Of a stretch of 64,000 nt of DNA, positions 54,548-63,954 are shown piece by piece (within the stretch, counting starts at the first letter, position 1; each line of letters starts with the position of its first letter). The notes below the pieces were generated by a model. That model was given only the letters and a program-made list of their open reading frames with translations, was not told the DNA's origin and made no database searches. This DNA comes from Bryobacterales bacterium (GTDB taxonomy: Bacteria; Acidobacteriota; Terriglobia; Bryobacterales; Bryobacteraceae): contig JADJWL010000025.1 of NCBI GenBank assembly GCA_016716385.1, positions 744,001 through 808,000 on the forward strand, in the 5' to 3' direction. Both the position numbers and the translations under genes were made by a program.

Positions 54548-55633
54548 ATGGGGCAGCAGTCAGATGTGATTGTGATTGGAGCGGGCATCATTGGTGCGAC
54601 GATTGCTTGGCGTCTCGCACGCGAGGGACTCAGCGTCCGCATGCTTGACGCCGCGGAGATGGCGAGCGAGGCCAGCCGCGCCGGCGCCGGCATGCTTGCG
54701 CCGGGCGGCGAGGTGGAGCGTGTTGATCAGGCGGCGCGCTTCCTCATCGAAAGTCTGCGGCTGTATCCCGGCTACATCGCGGCGCTCCGCGAGGAGAGCG
54801 GCGTCATGATTGATTTCCGCATGTCCGGCGCTGTGGAACTGGCCATCGGCGACCGCGAGATCCACGCGCTCGAAGAACTCGCGGCGATCCGCGCGGGCGT
54901 GGGGATTGCTTCCGAGCCGTTGGATGCAGCGGCATTGCGCCGCGAGGTCCCGCTGCTGCACGAGCCGGCCGCGGCAGCACGCTTCTATCCCGGCGACGCG
55001 CAGGTGGACCCAGTCGATGTCGCCGCCGCGCTTCGTGTGGCCTGCTCCCGGCGGGGCGTCGTTATCGAAGAGTACGCGGCCGCGCACGCAGTGGACGCCA
55101 CCAGCCAGGGCGTGACCGTGCGCACCGCCGGAGGGACGCGTACGGCTGCCATGGCAGTGCTTGCCGCGGGTGCGTGGAGCTCGTCAGTTGCAGTGACCGC
55201 CGCGGGCGTGCCGCTGCCGCTGCCCGAGGCGTACCCGGTTCGGGGCCATCTGATCGGCTATGATCTCTCACCTGGCTCACTCGGACCGATTGTGCGCCAC
55301 GGCTCCACCTACATCCTGCAACGGCGTACCGGCTTCACGCTGGGAGGCACCACGATGGAGCGTACAGGATTCGATCGCGGTCCGGATCCCGCCGCCATCG
55401 CCGACATCCGCCGCCGGTGCGGCGCACTCATGCCCTGTCTGGCCGGCGCGCAGCCGCTACGCGCCTGGACCGGCTTCCGGCCCGGCGCCGATGGCGGATT
55501 GCATCTCGAGCAGGCGGGCGGGTCTGCGCTCTGGCTTGCCTACGGCCATCTCCGCAACGGCATCCTGCTCGCCCCCGCCACCGCAGAGCATCTCTGCGCC
55601 GCGATGCTCAGCGCCAGTTCGGGAAGACTGTAA
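54548..55633 (+). CDS. thiO: Glycine oxidase ThiO-type FAD oxidoreductase
   Basis: A 361-residue DAO-family flavoprotein: QSDVIVIGAGIIGATIAWRL (residues 4-23) is the FAD loop, EASRAGAGMLAPGGEVER is ThiO-like, and the C-terminal LWLAYGHLRNGILLAPATAE matches the YRNGILLAP of glycine oxidases. It oxidises glycine to the imine used for thiazole formation in thiamine synthesis. No other thi gene is adjacent. The last 26 bp overlap the convergent HipA-like gene. Confidence 0.87.
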   Translation: MGQQSDVIVIGAGIIGATIAWRLAREGLSVRMLDAAEMASEASRAGAGMLAPGGEVERVDQAARFLIESLRLYPGYIAALREESGVMIDFRMSGAVELAIGDREIHALEELAAIRAGVGIASEPLDAAALRREVPLLHEPAAAARFYPGDAQVDPVDVAAALRVACSRRGVVIEEYAAAHAVDATSQGVTVRTAGGTRTAAMAVLAAGAWSSSVAVTAAGVPLPLPEAYPVRGHLIGYDLSPGSLGPIVRHGSTYILQRRTGFTLGGTTMERTGFDRGPDPAAIADIRRRCGALMPCLAGAQPLRAWTGFRPGADGGLHLEQAGGSALWLAYGHLRNGILLAPATAEHLCAAMLSASSGRL

Positions 55634-56399
55634 GGCGCGCCTCCCGGCAATCGGCCAGCAAGTCGCGGACACGCCGCCTGCGCTTCCATAGCTTCTCCAG
55701 GAGCCGTTCCAGTTCATCCCCGTCGCCATCGAACCACTCGCCCGGAATCCGCCGCAGCGCTGCGTCGGCGACGGTCTCCGGCATGGATTCCACCTGGCTC
55801 AGCCACGGCTCGAAATCGCCGATGGAGGTGACTCCTTCGTACACGGCCTTACGCAGATACAGGCCCATGAGCGGCCCGTCGGGGAACTCCCAGTGCGGTC
55901 CGTTGAAGGCGAACCCATGATCGATGAACAGCGCGTGGAAGGCCTTTTCTTCGCGCACGAAGATCGCTTGCCGGGCGTCGGCGTTGCAGATCCACTTGTC
56001 GAGGACGAGCGCGCCGAGGAAGTCGACGCGATTGGCCACGCGGTTCAGGAGCAAGTCCGGTACAAAGTCGTAGACGGCGGTGTGCGCCGGGTCTCCTGGA
56101 AATCGCGACCCGAAATGCCGGCCGGTGGCCGGAGTCACGGACTTTCCGCCCGCTGTGATCGCCGCCTCTGGAAACCGGACGAAGAATTCACTGTCAATCC
56201 GGATGATTGCCGCTTCGGGAGACGGCAGGCGAAGATACCGTGCCAGTTCCGCCGTCACGATCTCGTTGATCACAACACGCCGGTGCTGGGGGTTGTCCCG
56301 GTACTTGACGACATACCAGTCGCCCGTGTCCGTCTGGATCAACTGCGCTTGGGCGCCGCCGCGCATGCGACGCACGTGCCGCCGCGCCTGGAGTGGCAT
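55608..56399 (-). CDS. HipA-like kinase domain protein (stand-alone)
   Basis: The ATG at 56397-56399 (MPLQARRHVRRMRGGAQAQL) gives 263 residues. TGDWYVVKYRDNPQHRRVVINE contains the ATP-binding lysine region, LDKWICNADARQAIF holds the catalytic-loop Asn/Asp, and LFIDHGFAFNG supplies the metal-binding Asp, the arrangement of compact HipA-related kinases. No HipB-type DNA-binding antitoxin is adjacent. The frame is open further upstream, but that sequence overlaps the divergent 71-residue gene. It could phosphorylate a protein or small molecule. Confidence 0.75.
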   Translation of the reverse strand: MPLQARRHVRRMRGGAQAQLIQTDTGDWYVVKYRDNPQHRRVVINEIVTAELARYLRLPSPEAAIIRIDSEFFVRFPEAAITAGGKSVTPATGRHFGSRFPGDPAHTAVYDFVPDLLLNRVANRVDFLGALVLDKWICNADARQAIFVREEKAFHALFIDHGFAFNGPHWEFPDGPLMGLYLRKAVYEGVTSIGDFEPWLSQVESMPETVADAALRRIPGEWFDGDGDELERLLEKLWKRRRRVRDLLADCREARLTVFPNWR

Positions 56400-56467
56400 G
56401 GAAATCGGGTACCCTAGAGTTTTAACACACCACCCCACCCAGACGGACGAAAGGAGCCCGCGCACCC

Positions 56468-56683
56468 ATGGCGGAGGATACAACCCATAGCGCGCCAGCG
56501 CGCACCAAGGACGAGGTCGCGCTCGAACTGATGAAGTTTGTCGTCGTGACAACCGGATACGGCAAGGCGGGAGCCGGCGCCGGGTTCTCCGGGAAGGCCT
56601 CGCGGACCCCGGAGGAACACGCGGACATGCTGCTCCACCTGTTCGAGCGCTGCCGCGCCACGGTGGGCAAGACTCTTTCCTGA
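56468..56683 (+). CDS. Small conserved-looking protein, unknown function
   Basis: A 71-residue protein preceded by AAAGGAG at good spacing. It starts MAEDTTHSAPARTKDEVALE and ends in a helix LLHLFERCRATVGKTL; the middle TTGYGKAGAGAGFSG is glycine-rich. It looks like a real short gene from its ribosome binding site, its terminator-like hairpin downstream and its composition. The family is not recognised. Confidence 0.7.
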   Translation: MAEDTTHSAPARTKDEVALELMKFVVVTTGYGKAGAGAGFSGKASRTPEEHADMLLHLFERCRATVGKTLS

Positions 56684-56714
56684 TCGCGATCCCGGTCTGG
56701 AGACACATCTACTG

Positions 56715-56737
56715 AGGCCGGCGCAAGCCGGCCTTTC
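56715..56737 (+). terminator. Terminator-like hairpin after the 71-residue gene
   Basis: AGGCCGGC (56715-56722) and GCCGGCCT (56727-56734) enclose a GCAA loop and are followed by a short T-rich tail (TTTCG). It lies between two convergent genes; the weak tail on both sides means it may serve either. Confidence 0.55.
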
Positions 56738-56769
56738 GCTGTGCCGCCGAAGATCGCTGGCTAACCCTG

Positions 56770-57369
56770 TTACTTCTTCTTCGCCGGAGCCTTCTTGGCA
56801 GGCGCTTTCTTGGCTGGAGCCTTCTTCGCCGGGGCCTTCGTTACGGCCGCCTTCTTGGCTGGAGCCTTCTTCGCCGGAGCCTTTTTCGCCGGTGCCTTGG
56901 CAGCCGTCTTTTTCACAGCGGCCTTCTTGGCCGGGGCGGCCTTCTTCGCCGGGGCCTTGGTCGCGGCTTTTTTCGCAGTTGTCTTTTGAGCAGTCTTCAC
57001 GGGTTCAGTCTTCCTCGCGGTTTTGGATTTGGTTGCCTTCTTCCGCGGCGCCGGTTTGGCCTTCTTGGCGGCTTTCTTCGGCGGCGCGGCAGTTGCGGCT
57101 CTTGCGGCCTTCTTTTTCGCGGCCTTCGGTTTTGCAGCCGGCCTCGGCGCCGCCGCGGCCGGCACGGCAACTGGCGCTACCGGAGCCGGAACGGCGGGAG
57201 GCCCGACCACACTCGCGGCGGGCGCTTCGGATGCGTCCGCCTCTTCGTCCTCATCGTCGAACGAGCTGTACTCATCCAACCGGGCGCTTCCTTCGGAGTG
57301 TTCCTCCTCGAAGTCCCGGTAGTCGTCCAACTCTTCGTCGTTGAGACCGAGTGAGAGGTCATCAAACAT
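56770..57369 (-). CDS. Histone H1-like Lys/Ala/Pro-rich DNA-binding protein
   Basis: A 199-residue protein with two parts. The first 55 residues are acidic (MFDDLSLGLNDEELDDYRDF and DEDEEADASEAP). The rest is built of AAKKAPAKK-type repeats, with tandem KKAPAKKAP near the end, like the C-terminus of histone H1. It should bind DNA or RNA through the basic tail. It has a strong AGGAGG and a hairpin in the leader. Antisense frames in this region are low-complexity shadows. Confidence 0.85.
   Translation of the reverse strand: MFDDLSLGLNDEELDDYRDFEEEHSEGSARLDEYSSFDDEDEEADASEAPAASVVGPPAVPAPVAPVAVPAAAAPRPAAKPKAAKKKAARAATAAPPKKAAKKAKPAPRKKATKSKTARKTEPVKTAQKTTAKKAATKAPAKKAAPAKKAAVKKTAAKAPAKKAPAKKAPAKKAAVTKAPAKKAPAKKAPAKKAPAKKK
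56773..56930. repeat. Low-complexity repeats encoding the basic tail
   Basis: Direct near-repeats of about 9-24 bp (variants of GCCTTCTTCGCCGGAGCC on the + strand) encode the KKAPAK units at the end of the histone-like protein. The array is prone to unit gain and loss, so copy number may vary between strains. Confidence 0.7.
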
Positions 57370-57381
57370 TTTTGGTGCCTC

Positions 57382-57395
57382 CTGTCGTGAGACAG
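57382..57395 (-). promoter_or_regulatory. Leader hairpin beside the Shine-Dalgarno of the histone-like gene
   Basis: On the + strand CTGTC (57382-57386) and GACAG (57391-57395) enclose GTGA. Read leftward, the hairpin's last base lies directly against the AGGAGG, so pairing could modulate ribosome access. The probable -10, TATATT, is at 57413-57408. Confidence 0.4.
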
Positions 57396-57498
57396 TTTCT
57401 TCACTAGAATATACTGCTTCTCGGATTTTGCGAAGAGTTTTCTTAAGGGACGCTGAAGAGCGGCGCCAAGGGGACGCAATGCCGGGTTGCCGGAAACG

Positions 57499-59079
57499 TT
57501 AGCGGCGTACCGTGCGGCGCGCCGTCTTACGCGCCGCGGTCCGCTTTGGAGCGGGCTTCGCAGCCACCGGCCGAACCTGCGCCCGCTGCACCGCGGCGCG
57601 CGGAATCAGGATCATGTCGCCTTCCTCGAGATCCGAAGAGGCCACGTTGTTCGCGCGCGCAATCACGACAGGCGAGGCGCCATAGCGCTTGCCGATCACC
57701 TCGATGCTCTCACCTTCACTGACGCGGTGAATGCGCGATGACGCGCGCTCAGCGGGCGAAATGCTCTGCAGCATCGACGTCAGTTGTCCCGCTTGTCCCT
57801 TGGGAACCCGCACGGCATGGCCCGCGGGCGCCATCGTCCGCAGAAGAGAAGGATTCAATTCGCGGATCTCGGCCAGCGGCGCGCCGGTGAGATCGGCGAT
57901 GAGTGCAAGATTGGTGGGTGCGTCCATTTCGAGGACGTCGTACTCGAGCGGCGGGTCCGGCACGATGCCTTCGAGCCCGTATTCCTTGGCATTCTTGGTC
58001 ATGATCGTCATGGCCAGAATGATCGGGACATAGTTGCTGGTCTCGACCGGCAACGCGCGACGTGCGCGCAATTCCCAGAAATCGGCGTAGCCGGTGCGCT
58101 CGACGGCGCGTTCGACATTCCCGGGACCACAATTGTATGCCGCAACCGCGAGGTACCAGTCGCCGAACTGATCGTACAGATCGCGCAGGTGGCGTGCCGC
58201 GGCAAGAGTCGCCTTTTCCGGATCGAAACGGTCGTCGGTGTCGCGGGTTTGCATCAGCCCGTACTCGCGCCCGCGCCACTGCATGAACTGCCACATCCCG
58301 GTGGCGCGCATCCGCGAGATCGCGCGCGGCATGAAGCCCGACTCAGCCTGCGCAAGGTGGATGATCTCCTGCGGAATCCCCTGCTCGGCCAGAATACGCT
58401 CGATCATCGGTCGGTAGCGCCCGGCGCGCCGCAAGCCGGCTTCGAGGGTCTTGCGCCCACGGCCATTGAAATAGTTGATGAAGCTCAGGACGGATTCGTT
58501 GAGGGAAAGAGGAAGCTGGGAAACGGTAGCCTGCAACTGCGCCCGCACCTTCGGCGTCAGCTTCGGATCCAGCGGGAACGTCAGTTGAAGAATGTCTTCG
58601 AGCGGAGCCCGCTCAAAGCCCGGTTCCTCTTCGCCCGCGCCAAGGCCCGCCAGATCGAGGCGGTGGACCGCATCCACCATCTCGTCAAGCTTGCGCGTGA
58701 ACGCGGCGCGGTCGCGCGCCCGGGGCGCGCCCTCGAGTAGCAGATCCACGGCTTCGTCAAACCGCTCCCGCGCCGCGTCCCGGTCGCCGGAATCGTAGAG
58801 TTGTCTTCCTTCCTCGAAAGCTTCCTCCGCGCTTGCCAGCAAGAGATCGGCCTTTGACGCAAGGATATCCGGCGTTTCCAACACAAACCGGGGCGTCCCG
58901 CTATTCAGGTAAAGGTTGGGAGTGACCGCCGGCGGAGCCATCGCGACCACGGCCACTTGCGGAGCCGTTGTCGCAGGCACAAGGTTGTTCTGGAAAGCCG
59001 GTTGCTTCGCGGCGCAGCCACTCAGAACCAGGGCGGCGGCGGTTGCCGTAACAAGGGGGAGCCGGTCGGAAACGTTCAT
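57499..59079 (-). CDS. mltD: Membrane-bound lytic murein transglycosylase D with LysM domain
   Basis: The ATG at 59077-59079 gives 526 residues; a much longer open frame upstream overlaps the histidine-kinase gene and is rejected. A lipoprotein signal (LVLSGCAAK) anchors it. The SLT domain has AQAESGFMPRAISRMRATGMWQFM with the catalytic Glu and AVAAYNCGPGNVERAV. A C-terminal LysM repeat (SEGESIEVIGKRYGASPVVI) binds peptidoglycan. The last 30 residues are Arg/Lys-rich (KRTAARKTARRTVRR). It cleaves glycan strands in the periplasm. Confidence 0.92.
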   Translation of the reverse strand: MNVSDRLPLVTATAAALVLSGCAAKQPAFQNNLVPATTAPQVAVVAMAPPAVTPNLYLNSGTPRFVLETPDILASKADLLLASAEEAFEEGRQLYDSGDRDAARERFDEAVDLLLEGAPRARDRAAFTRKLDEMVDAVHRLDLAGLGAGEEEPGFERAPLEDILQLTFPLDPKLTPKVRAQLQATVSQLPLSLNESVLSFINYFNGRGRKTLEAGLRRAGRYRPMIERILAEQGIPQEIIHLAQAESGFMPRAISRMRATGMWQFMQWRGREYGLMQTRDTDDRFDPEKATLAAARHLRDLYDQFGDWYLAVAAYNCGPGNVERAVERTGYADFWELRARRALPVETSNYVPIILAMTIMTKNAKEYGLEGIVPDPPLEYDVLEMDAPTNLALIADLTGAPLAEIRELNPSLLRTMAPAGHAVRVPKGQAGQLTSMLQSISPAERASSRIHRVSEGESIEVIGKRYGASPVVIARANNVASSDLEEGDMILIPRAAVQRAQVRPVAAKPAPKRTAARKTARRTVRR

Positions 59080-59301
59080 CAGCAAGCCTCTGAAAGAGTG
59101 CCTGGAATCTACCGGGTGCTGCCGGCAGGGCGGTCTTCCACACGAAACCGTGATTCTACTATCCGCTGTCATGCGAAAGCAACCGCTGACGGGGGCCGTG
59201 CGGGTGATCCGTCGACTGTCCCGACCCGCCTTGCGATCTCCCTCCTCCAGTTCAAGGTGATCCATTCGCCGGAATCCATTCGCTATTGTAGAGAGGTTCC
59301 G

Positions 59302-60651
59302 ATGCCAATTGAATCTCCCACACGCCCGCTGGTGGGTGGTCTCGCCGTCACCCTGGTGGCGGTCGCCGGCTTCTCGTGGTACACCCTGGGACAAATCGGC
59401 GGATTGCGTGGGTTGCAGTCGGAAGTTGTGGACCGGAACCGCCGCGATTCTCTCCAGCTCCTGCGTATCCAAAATGATCTCAACCAGCTTGGCCTCGCCA
59501 TGCGGGACATGGCGGAGGGGACCGAGCCCTACCCGCTGACCGCCTGGAAAGGCCAGTTCGACCGGATCCGGCGCGACCTGGACGATGCCCTCCGCGCGGA
59601 AGCCCGCGTCGCTCCGGCGACCCGCTCCCCCGAGCAGCGTGAACACCTCGAAGCTTCCCTCCGCCAGTTCTGGAAAACGGCGGCCGGGGTGTTTGCCTTG
59701 GCGGGTCGCGGCGGCGAAGTGGAAGCGCGGCGGCTGATCCGCGGGACGCTCGAGCCGCAGCAGGCGTCTCTGAGCACCCTCGTTGCCCGGCTGCTCGTCC
59801 AGAACAACGAGGCCGAGCAGCGCGCCGCCTCGGAGATCGCTTCCATCTATGCCGGGGTCGAGCGGAACGTCTACCTCTTTCTTGCACTTTTGATGACGAC
59901 CCTCGCCGCGACGGGTCTGCTCGGCATCGCCGCCAACCGCCGCCTGTTTGCCCGCGTGGCCGGCTTGTCCAACCAGCGGCGCGTGCTGGCCCGGCGCTTG
60001 ATCCACATGCAGGAAGAAACGCTGCATTCGGTGTCCCGCGAGTTGCACGACGAACTCGGGCAGATCCTGACGGGGGTCGGCGCCTTGATCGCCCGTGTCC
60101 AGAAGAAAGGGTCGATCGAAGACCCCGCGCTCCAGGATCAGTTGCTCGAGATCCGCGACGCGGTGCAGGCGGGCATTGACTCGCTTCGCGGTCTGTCTCA
60201 AGCGCTGCACCCTTCCATGCTCGAAGATCACGGGCTCGACAAGACCCTGGAATGGTACCTGGGCCAAGTGCAACGGCAAACCGGGCTCGCGATACGATAT
60301 GAGAGGTCCGGAAGCGATCCCGGCGTTGCCGGACTCGTGGCGGCGCATGTGTACCGCGTCGCCCAGGAAGCGTTAACTAACGTTGTCCGGCATTCGGGGG
60401 CACGCGAGGCGTGGGTGCGCCTCCGGTTCGAGCGGCGGCGGCTGCGCCTGGAAGTCGAGGATCATGGCGCGGGGATCGCCGGGGATGCGGGAAAAGGTCT
60501 GGGGTTGGTCGCCATGCGCGAGCGGGCGGACATCCTTGGAGGCCGTCTCGAAGTGTCGCGTCCGCTCGAAGGCGGCACAACAGTGGCCCTTGAAGTGCCA
60601 ATTGGTGGCTTGGAGGCAAATGAAACCAATCCGAGTCTTACTGGCGGATGA
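59302..60651 (+). CDS. Sensor histidine kinase (NarL-partner type, HisKA_3)
   Basis: The ATG at 59302 gives 449 residues. Two membrane helices (about 9-30 and 192-214) bracket a 160-residue helical periplasmic sensor. Then comes the dimerisation segment with the phosphoacceptor His249 in SRELHDELGQ, and a HATPase domain with NVVRHSGA (N box), DHGAGIAGDAGKGLGLVAM and ADILGGRLEV. It phosphorylates the response regulator encoded downstream; the two overlap by about 30 bp. The signal is unknown. Confidence 0.92.
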   Translation: MPIESPTRPLVGGLAVTLVAVAGFSWYTLGQIGGLRGLQSEVVDRNRRDSLQLLRIQNDLNQLGLAMRDMAEGTEPYPLTAWKGQFDRIRRDLDDALRAEARVAPATRSPEQREHLEASLRQFWKTAAGVFALAGRGGEVEARRLIRGTLEPQQASLSTLVARLLVQNNEAEQRAASEIASIYAGVERNVYLFLALLMTTLAATGLLGIAANRRLFARVAGLSNQRRVLARRLIHMQEETLHSVSRELHDELGQILTGVGALIARVQKKGSIEDPALQDQLLEIRDAVQAGIDSLRGLSQALHPSMLEDHGLDKTLEWYLGQVQRQTGLAIRYERSGSDPGVAGLVAAHVYRVAQEALTNVVRHSGAREAWVRLRFERRRLRLEVEDHGAGIAGDAGKGLGLVAMRERADILGGRLEVSRPLEGGTTVALEVPIGGLEANETNPSLTGG

Positions 60652-61234
60652 CCACGGCCTGGTGCGCAGGGGCTTCCGGCGGCTCCTGGAAGACGAAGCC
60701 GGAATCGTCGTGGTCGGCGAGGCAAGCGACGGTCTGGAAGCCGTCGCGCTGACCGAAGAACTCAAGCCCGACGTGATCGTTCTCGACCTGTCGATGCCGA
60801 AGCTCGACGGCATGGCGGCCATGGGCGAAATCCGGCGCAAAGCCCCAGCTACGGCGGTGCTGGTCCTCAGCATGCACGAAGGCGCGGCCTATATCCGTAA
60901 CGCTTTCGATACGGGAGCGCGCGGCTACCTTCTCAAGAATGCGGTCGACGTGGATCTGGTGTCGGCGATCCGGACCGTGGCCGGAGGCCGCCTGTATAAC
61001 AATCCGCCGCGCGACGAGCTCGTGCCCGGCGGCGAGAGGCAGTTGACCGCGCGCGAGAAGCAGGTGCTGCAACTCATCGCGCAGGGCAATTCCAACAAGG
61101 AAATCGCCGCGTTGTTGGGTCTGAGTGTCAACACCGTAGCGGTCCACCGTGCCAACGTCATGGAAACTCTGAACGTGCACAAGACGGCGGAGCTGGTGGT
61201 GTACGCGATCCGGAAGGGTCTGGTCGCCTTCTAG
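60620..61234 (+). CDS. NarL/LuxR-type response regulator
   Basis: The ATG at 60620, with GGAGG eight bases upstream, gives 204 residues. The receiver domain has the acidic pair Asp10/Asp11 and the phosphorylation site Asp56 (VLDLSMPKLDG). The LuxR-type helix-turn-helix at about 140-200 reads LTAREKQVLQLIAQGNSNKE and VNTVAVHRANVMETL. It should be phosphorylated by the preceding kinase and bind DNA as a dimer. It overlaps the convergent trmJ gene by 4 bp. Confidence 0.95.
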   Translation: MKPIRVLLADDHGLVRRGFRRLLEDEAGIVVVGEASDGLEAVALTEELKPDVIVLDLSMPKLDGMAAMGEIRRKAPATAVLVLSMHEGAAYIRNAFDTGARGYLLKNAVDVDLVSAIRTVAGGRLYNNPPRDELVPGGERQLTAREKQVLQLIAQGNSNKEIAALLGLSVNTVAVHRANVMETLNVHKTAELVVYAIRKGLVAF

Positions 61235-61971
61235 CGCCGGAGGGCCCAGAGAAGCTGACGCAGCATTCCCATGCCGACTCGGGCATCTTCTCCGATGAGG
61301 TGGAGGCGCAGAAGCAGGCGCCGGATTTTCCCGCGGGTGGAAGCCGCGGTGACCGGGTTCAGATAACCGCATTGTTCCAGCGTTTCGATCAGCATCGCAT
61401 GGAGTTGTTCCAATTCTCCGGCGGTGGCCGGACGAGGACCGCGCGGCGCCGCGGGTGCTCGCGGAGAGCGGGCCAGTTCGTATAGACACACGGCAACCGC
61501 CTGACCCAGATTCATCGACTCACATAATTCGTCGGTTGGAATCCGCAGCAGCCAGTGGCAATGATCGAGATCTTCGTTCGACAGGCCAAACTTCTCCGAT
61601 CCGAACAGCAGTGCGACCTCCCCGCCAGCCAGCGCGGTGCGCACACGCCGCGCGGCGAACGGCAGCGTGTCGATGCGGTGCTTCATCTCGCGGTGCCCGA
61701 GCGAGGCCGTGCCGATCACACACCGGGCGCCGGCGATCGCGGAGGCAACCGAGGCGTGTTCTTCCGCCGCCGCCAGCAGCGCCGCCGCGCCCGCGGCGGA
61801 ACGCGCCTCCCGGAACGCTACTTCGTACGGGTTGACCACGGCGAACCGCGAAAAGCCGAAGTTGGCGGTCGCCCGCGCCGCTGCCCCGATATTCAGAGGA
61901 TTCCGCGGCGCCACGAGCACCACCTTGAGGTTTGTCTTCCAGCCGCCCTCCCCGGCGCGTTGTGGTATCAT
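61231..61971 (-). CDS. trmJ: SpoU-family tRNA (cytidine/uridine-2'-O)-methyltransferase TrmJ-like
   Basis: I use the ATG at 61969-61971 (MIPQRAGEGGWK); a TTG three bases earlier is also possible. About 246 residues. VVLVAPRNPLNIGAAARATA, LLFGSEKFGLSNEDL and NLGQAVAVCLYEL are the SPOUT motifs 1, 2 and 3. It methylates the 2'-OH of the anticodon-loop nucleotide 32. A -10-like TACGGT lies 5 nt before the ATG, and no Shine-Dalgarno is visible, so it may be leaderless. Confidence 0.88.
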   Translation of the reverse strand: MIPQRAGEGGWKTNLKVVLVAPRNPLNIGAAARATANFGFSRFAVVNPYEVAFREARSAAGAAALLAAAEEHASVASAIAGARCVIGTASLGHREMKHRIDTLPFAARRVRTALAGGEVALLFGSEKFGLSNEDLDHCHWLLRIPTDELCESMNLGQAVAVCLYELARSPRAPAAPRGPRPATAGELEQLHAMLIETLEQCGYLNPVTAASTRGKIRRLLLRLHLIGEDARVGMGMLRQLLWALRR

Positions 61972-61976
61972 CAAAA

Positions 61977-61982
61977 ACCGTA
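61977..61982 (-). promoter_or_regulatory. -10-like box before trmJ
   Basis: TACGGT, read leftward at 61982-61977, ends 5 nt before the ATG at 61971. Match to consensus is weak (T, A and T at positions 1, 2 and 6), so this is the least certain member of the leaderless group. Confidence 0.3.
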
Positions 61983-62046
61983 CGTCCAGTTTACTTGAGC
62001 CTCCACAGGGGTTTCGTTGGAAGTAGACTAAGAGTTGAGTTTCTTT

Positions 62047-62135
62047 GGACGGGTGGCCGAGCGGCTAATGGCAGCAGACTGTAAATCTGCCGCCCCTTGT
62101 GGGCTACGGAGGTTCGAATCCTCCCCCGTCCACCA
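62047..62135 (+). tRNA. tRNA-Tyr (anticodon GUA)
   Basis: A class II tRNA of 89 nt with long variable arm and encoded CCA. Acceptor GGACGGG (62047-62053) pairs with CCCGTCC (62125-62131). The anticodon loop CTGTAAA contains GTA. The T arm is GGAGG-TTCGAAT-CCTCC. Discriminator A62132, CCA 62133-62135. Confidence 0.97.
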
Positions 62136-62169
62136 GCCTCTTCTCGGAGTGGCGTACCAGTAGCATCGG

Positions 62170-62245
<76 letters not shown>

Positions 62246-62310
62246 TCCTGATTCATCCATCAGGGCACATTTCCATCGGGTGAGAGCGGAATCGAGGGGT
62301 CTGTTACGGT

Positions 62311-63498
<1,188 letters not shown>

Positions 63499-63553
63499 CG
63501 GAAATCAAGTAGAATTGAAAGTGGCGGGCGCAAGCGGCCCGTTGCCTGGTTGC

Positions 63554-63628
63554 AGGGGCGTAGGTTTAACGGTAGACCAGCGGTCTCCAAAACCGCGAGT
63601 GGGGGTTCGAATCCCTCCGCCCCTGCCA
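63554..63628 (+). tRNA. tRNA-Trp (anticodon CCA)
   Basis: Acceptor AGGGGCG (63554-63560) pairs with CGCCCCT (63618-63624). Anticodon stem GCGGT/ACCGC encloses CTCCAAA with anticodon CCA. The T arm has GTTCGAATCC. Discriminator G63625 and CCA 63626-63628. It sits between tuf and secE, the common bacterial order. Confidence 0.97.
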
Positions 63629-63693
63629 TTCGAGAGCAAGAGATTCAAGAAAGCGTGAATGACGCCACCCCAATGGTGGCCGACGACTGAAGT

Positions 63694-63942
63694 ATGCCGG
63701 AAAACCTCCAACCCGCCCAGGGATTCGCCGGGAAGCTCCAGAGCTTCCCCAATGACTTCCGCGAATACGTCCGAGGTCTCCAGATGGAGATGCGCAAAGT
63801 CACCTGGCCCAGCCGCAAGCAGGTCCGGGCCACCACGGTCGTCGTCGTTGTCACGGTCTTTATCTTTGCGATCTTTTTCGCGGTGGTCGACGAGGTCCTC
63901 TCCCGCGCGATCAACAGCATTCAGGCCGCGTTCACGAAGTAA
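63694..63942 (+). CDS. secE: Preprotein translocase subunit SecE
   Basis: An 82-residue protein with the family's amphipathic segment (EYVRGLQMEMRKVTWPSRKQ) followed by one membrane helix (about 47-70, VVVVVTVFIFAIFFAVVDEV). It is the short single-helix form found outside gamma-proteobacteria. It stabilises SecY at the inner membrane. It follows tRNA-Trp and precedes nusG, as is usual. Confidence 0.93.
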   Translation: MPENLQPAQGFAGKLQSFPNDFREYVRGLQMEMRKVTWPSRKQVRATTVVVVVTVFIFAIFFAVVDEVLSRAINSIQAAFTK

Positions 63943-63954
63943 GGCAGCAGGCTG

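Noticed and set aside
56600..57000. Possible CRISPR-like repeats
   Set aside because: The repeats are short, in coding phase, and vary as codons of KKAPAK units; no spacers of constant length.
56795..57322. Rightward frames of Ala/Phe/Gly repeats opposite the histone-like gene
   Set aside because: These are the antisense of Lys/Ala/Pro codon repeats and have no independent start signals.
57499..60348. A 949-residue leftward frame starting inside the histidine-kinase gene
   Set aside because: Only the part from the ATG at 59079 matches a lytic transglycosylase with lipoprotein signal; the upstream part is antisense to the kinase and shows no motif.
63499..63553. Terminator or rpmG between tuf and tRNA-Trp
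   Set aside because: The 55-bp gap has a GC-rich partial hairpin but no T tract and is too short for rpmG.
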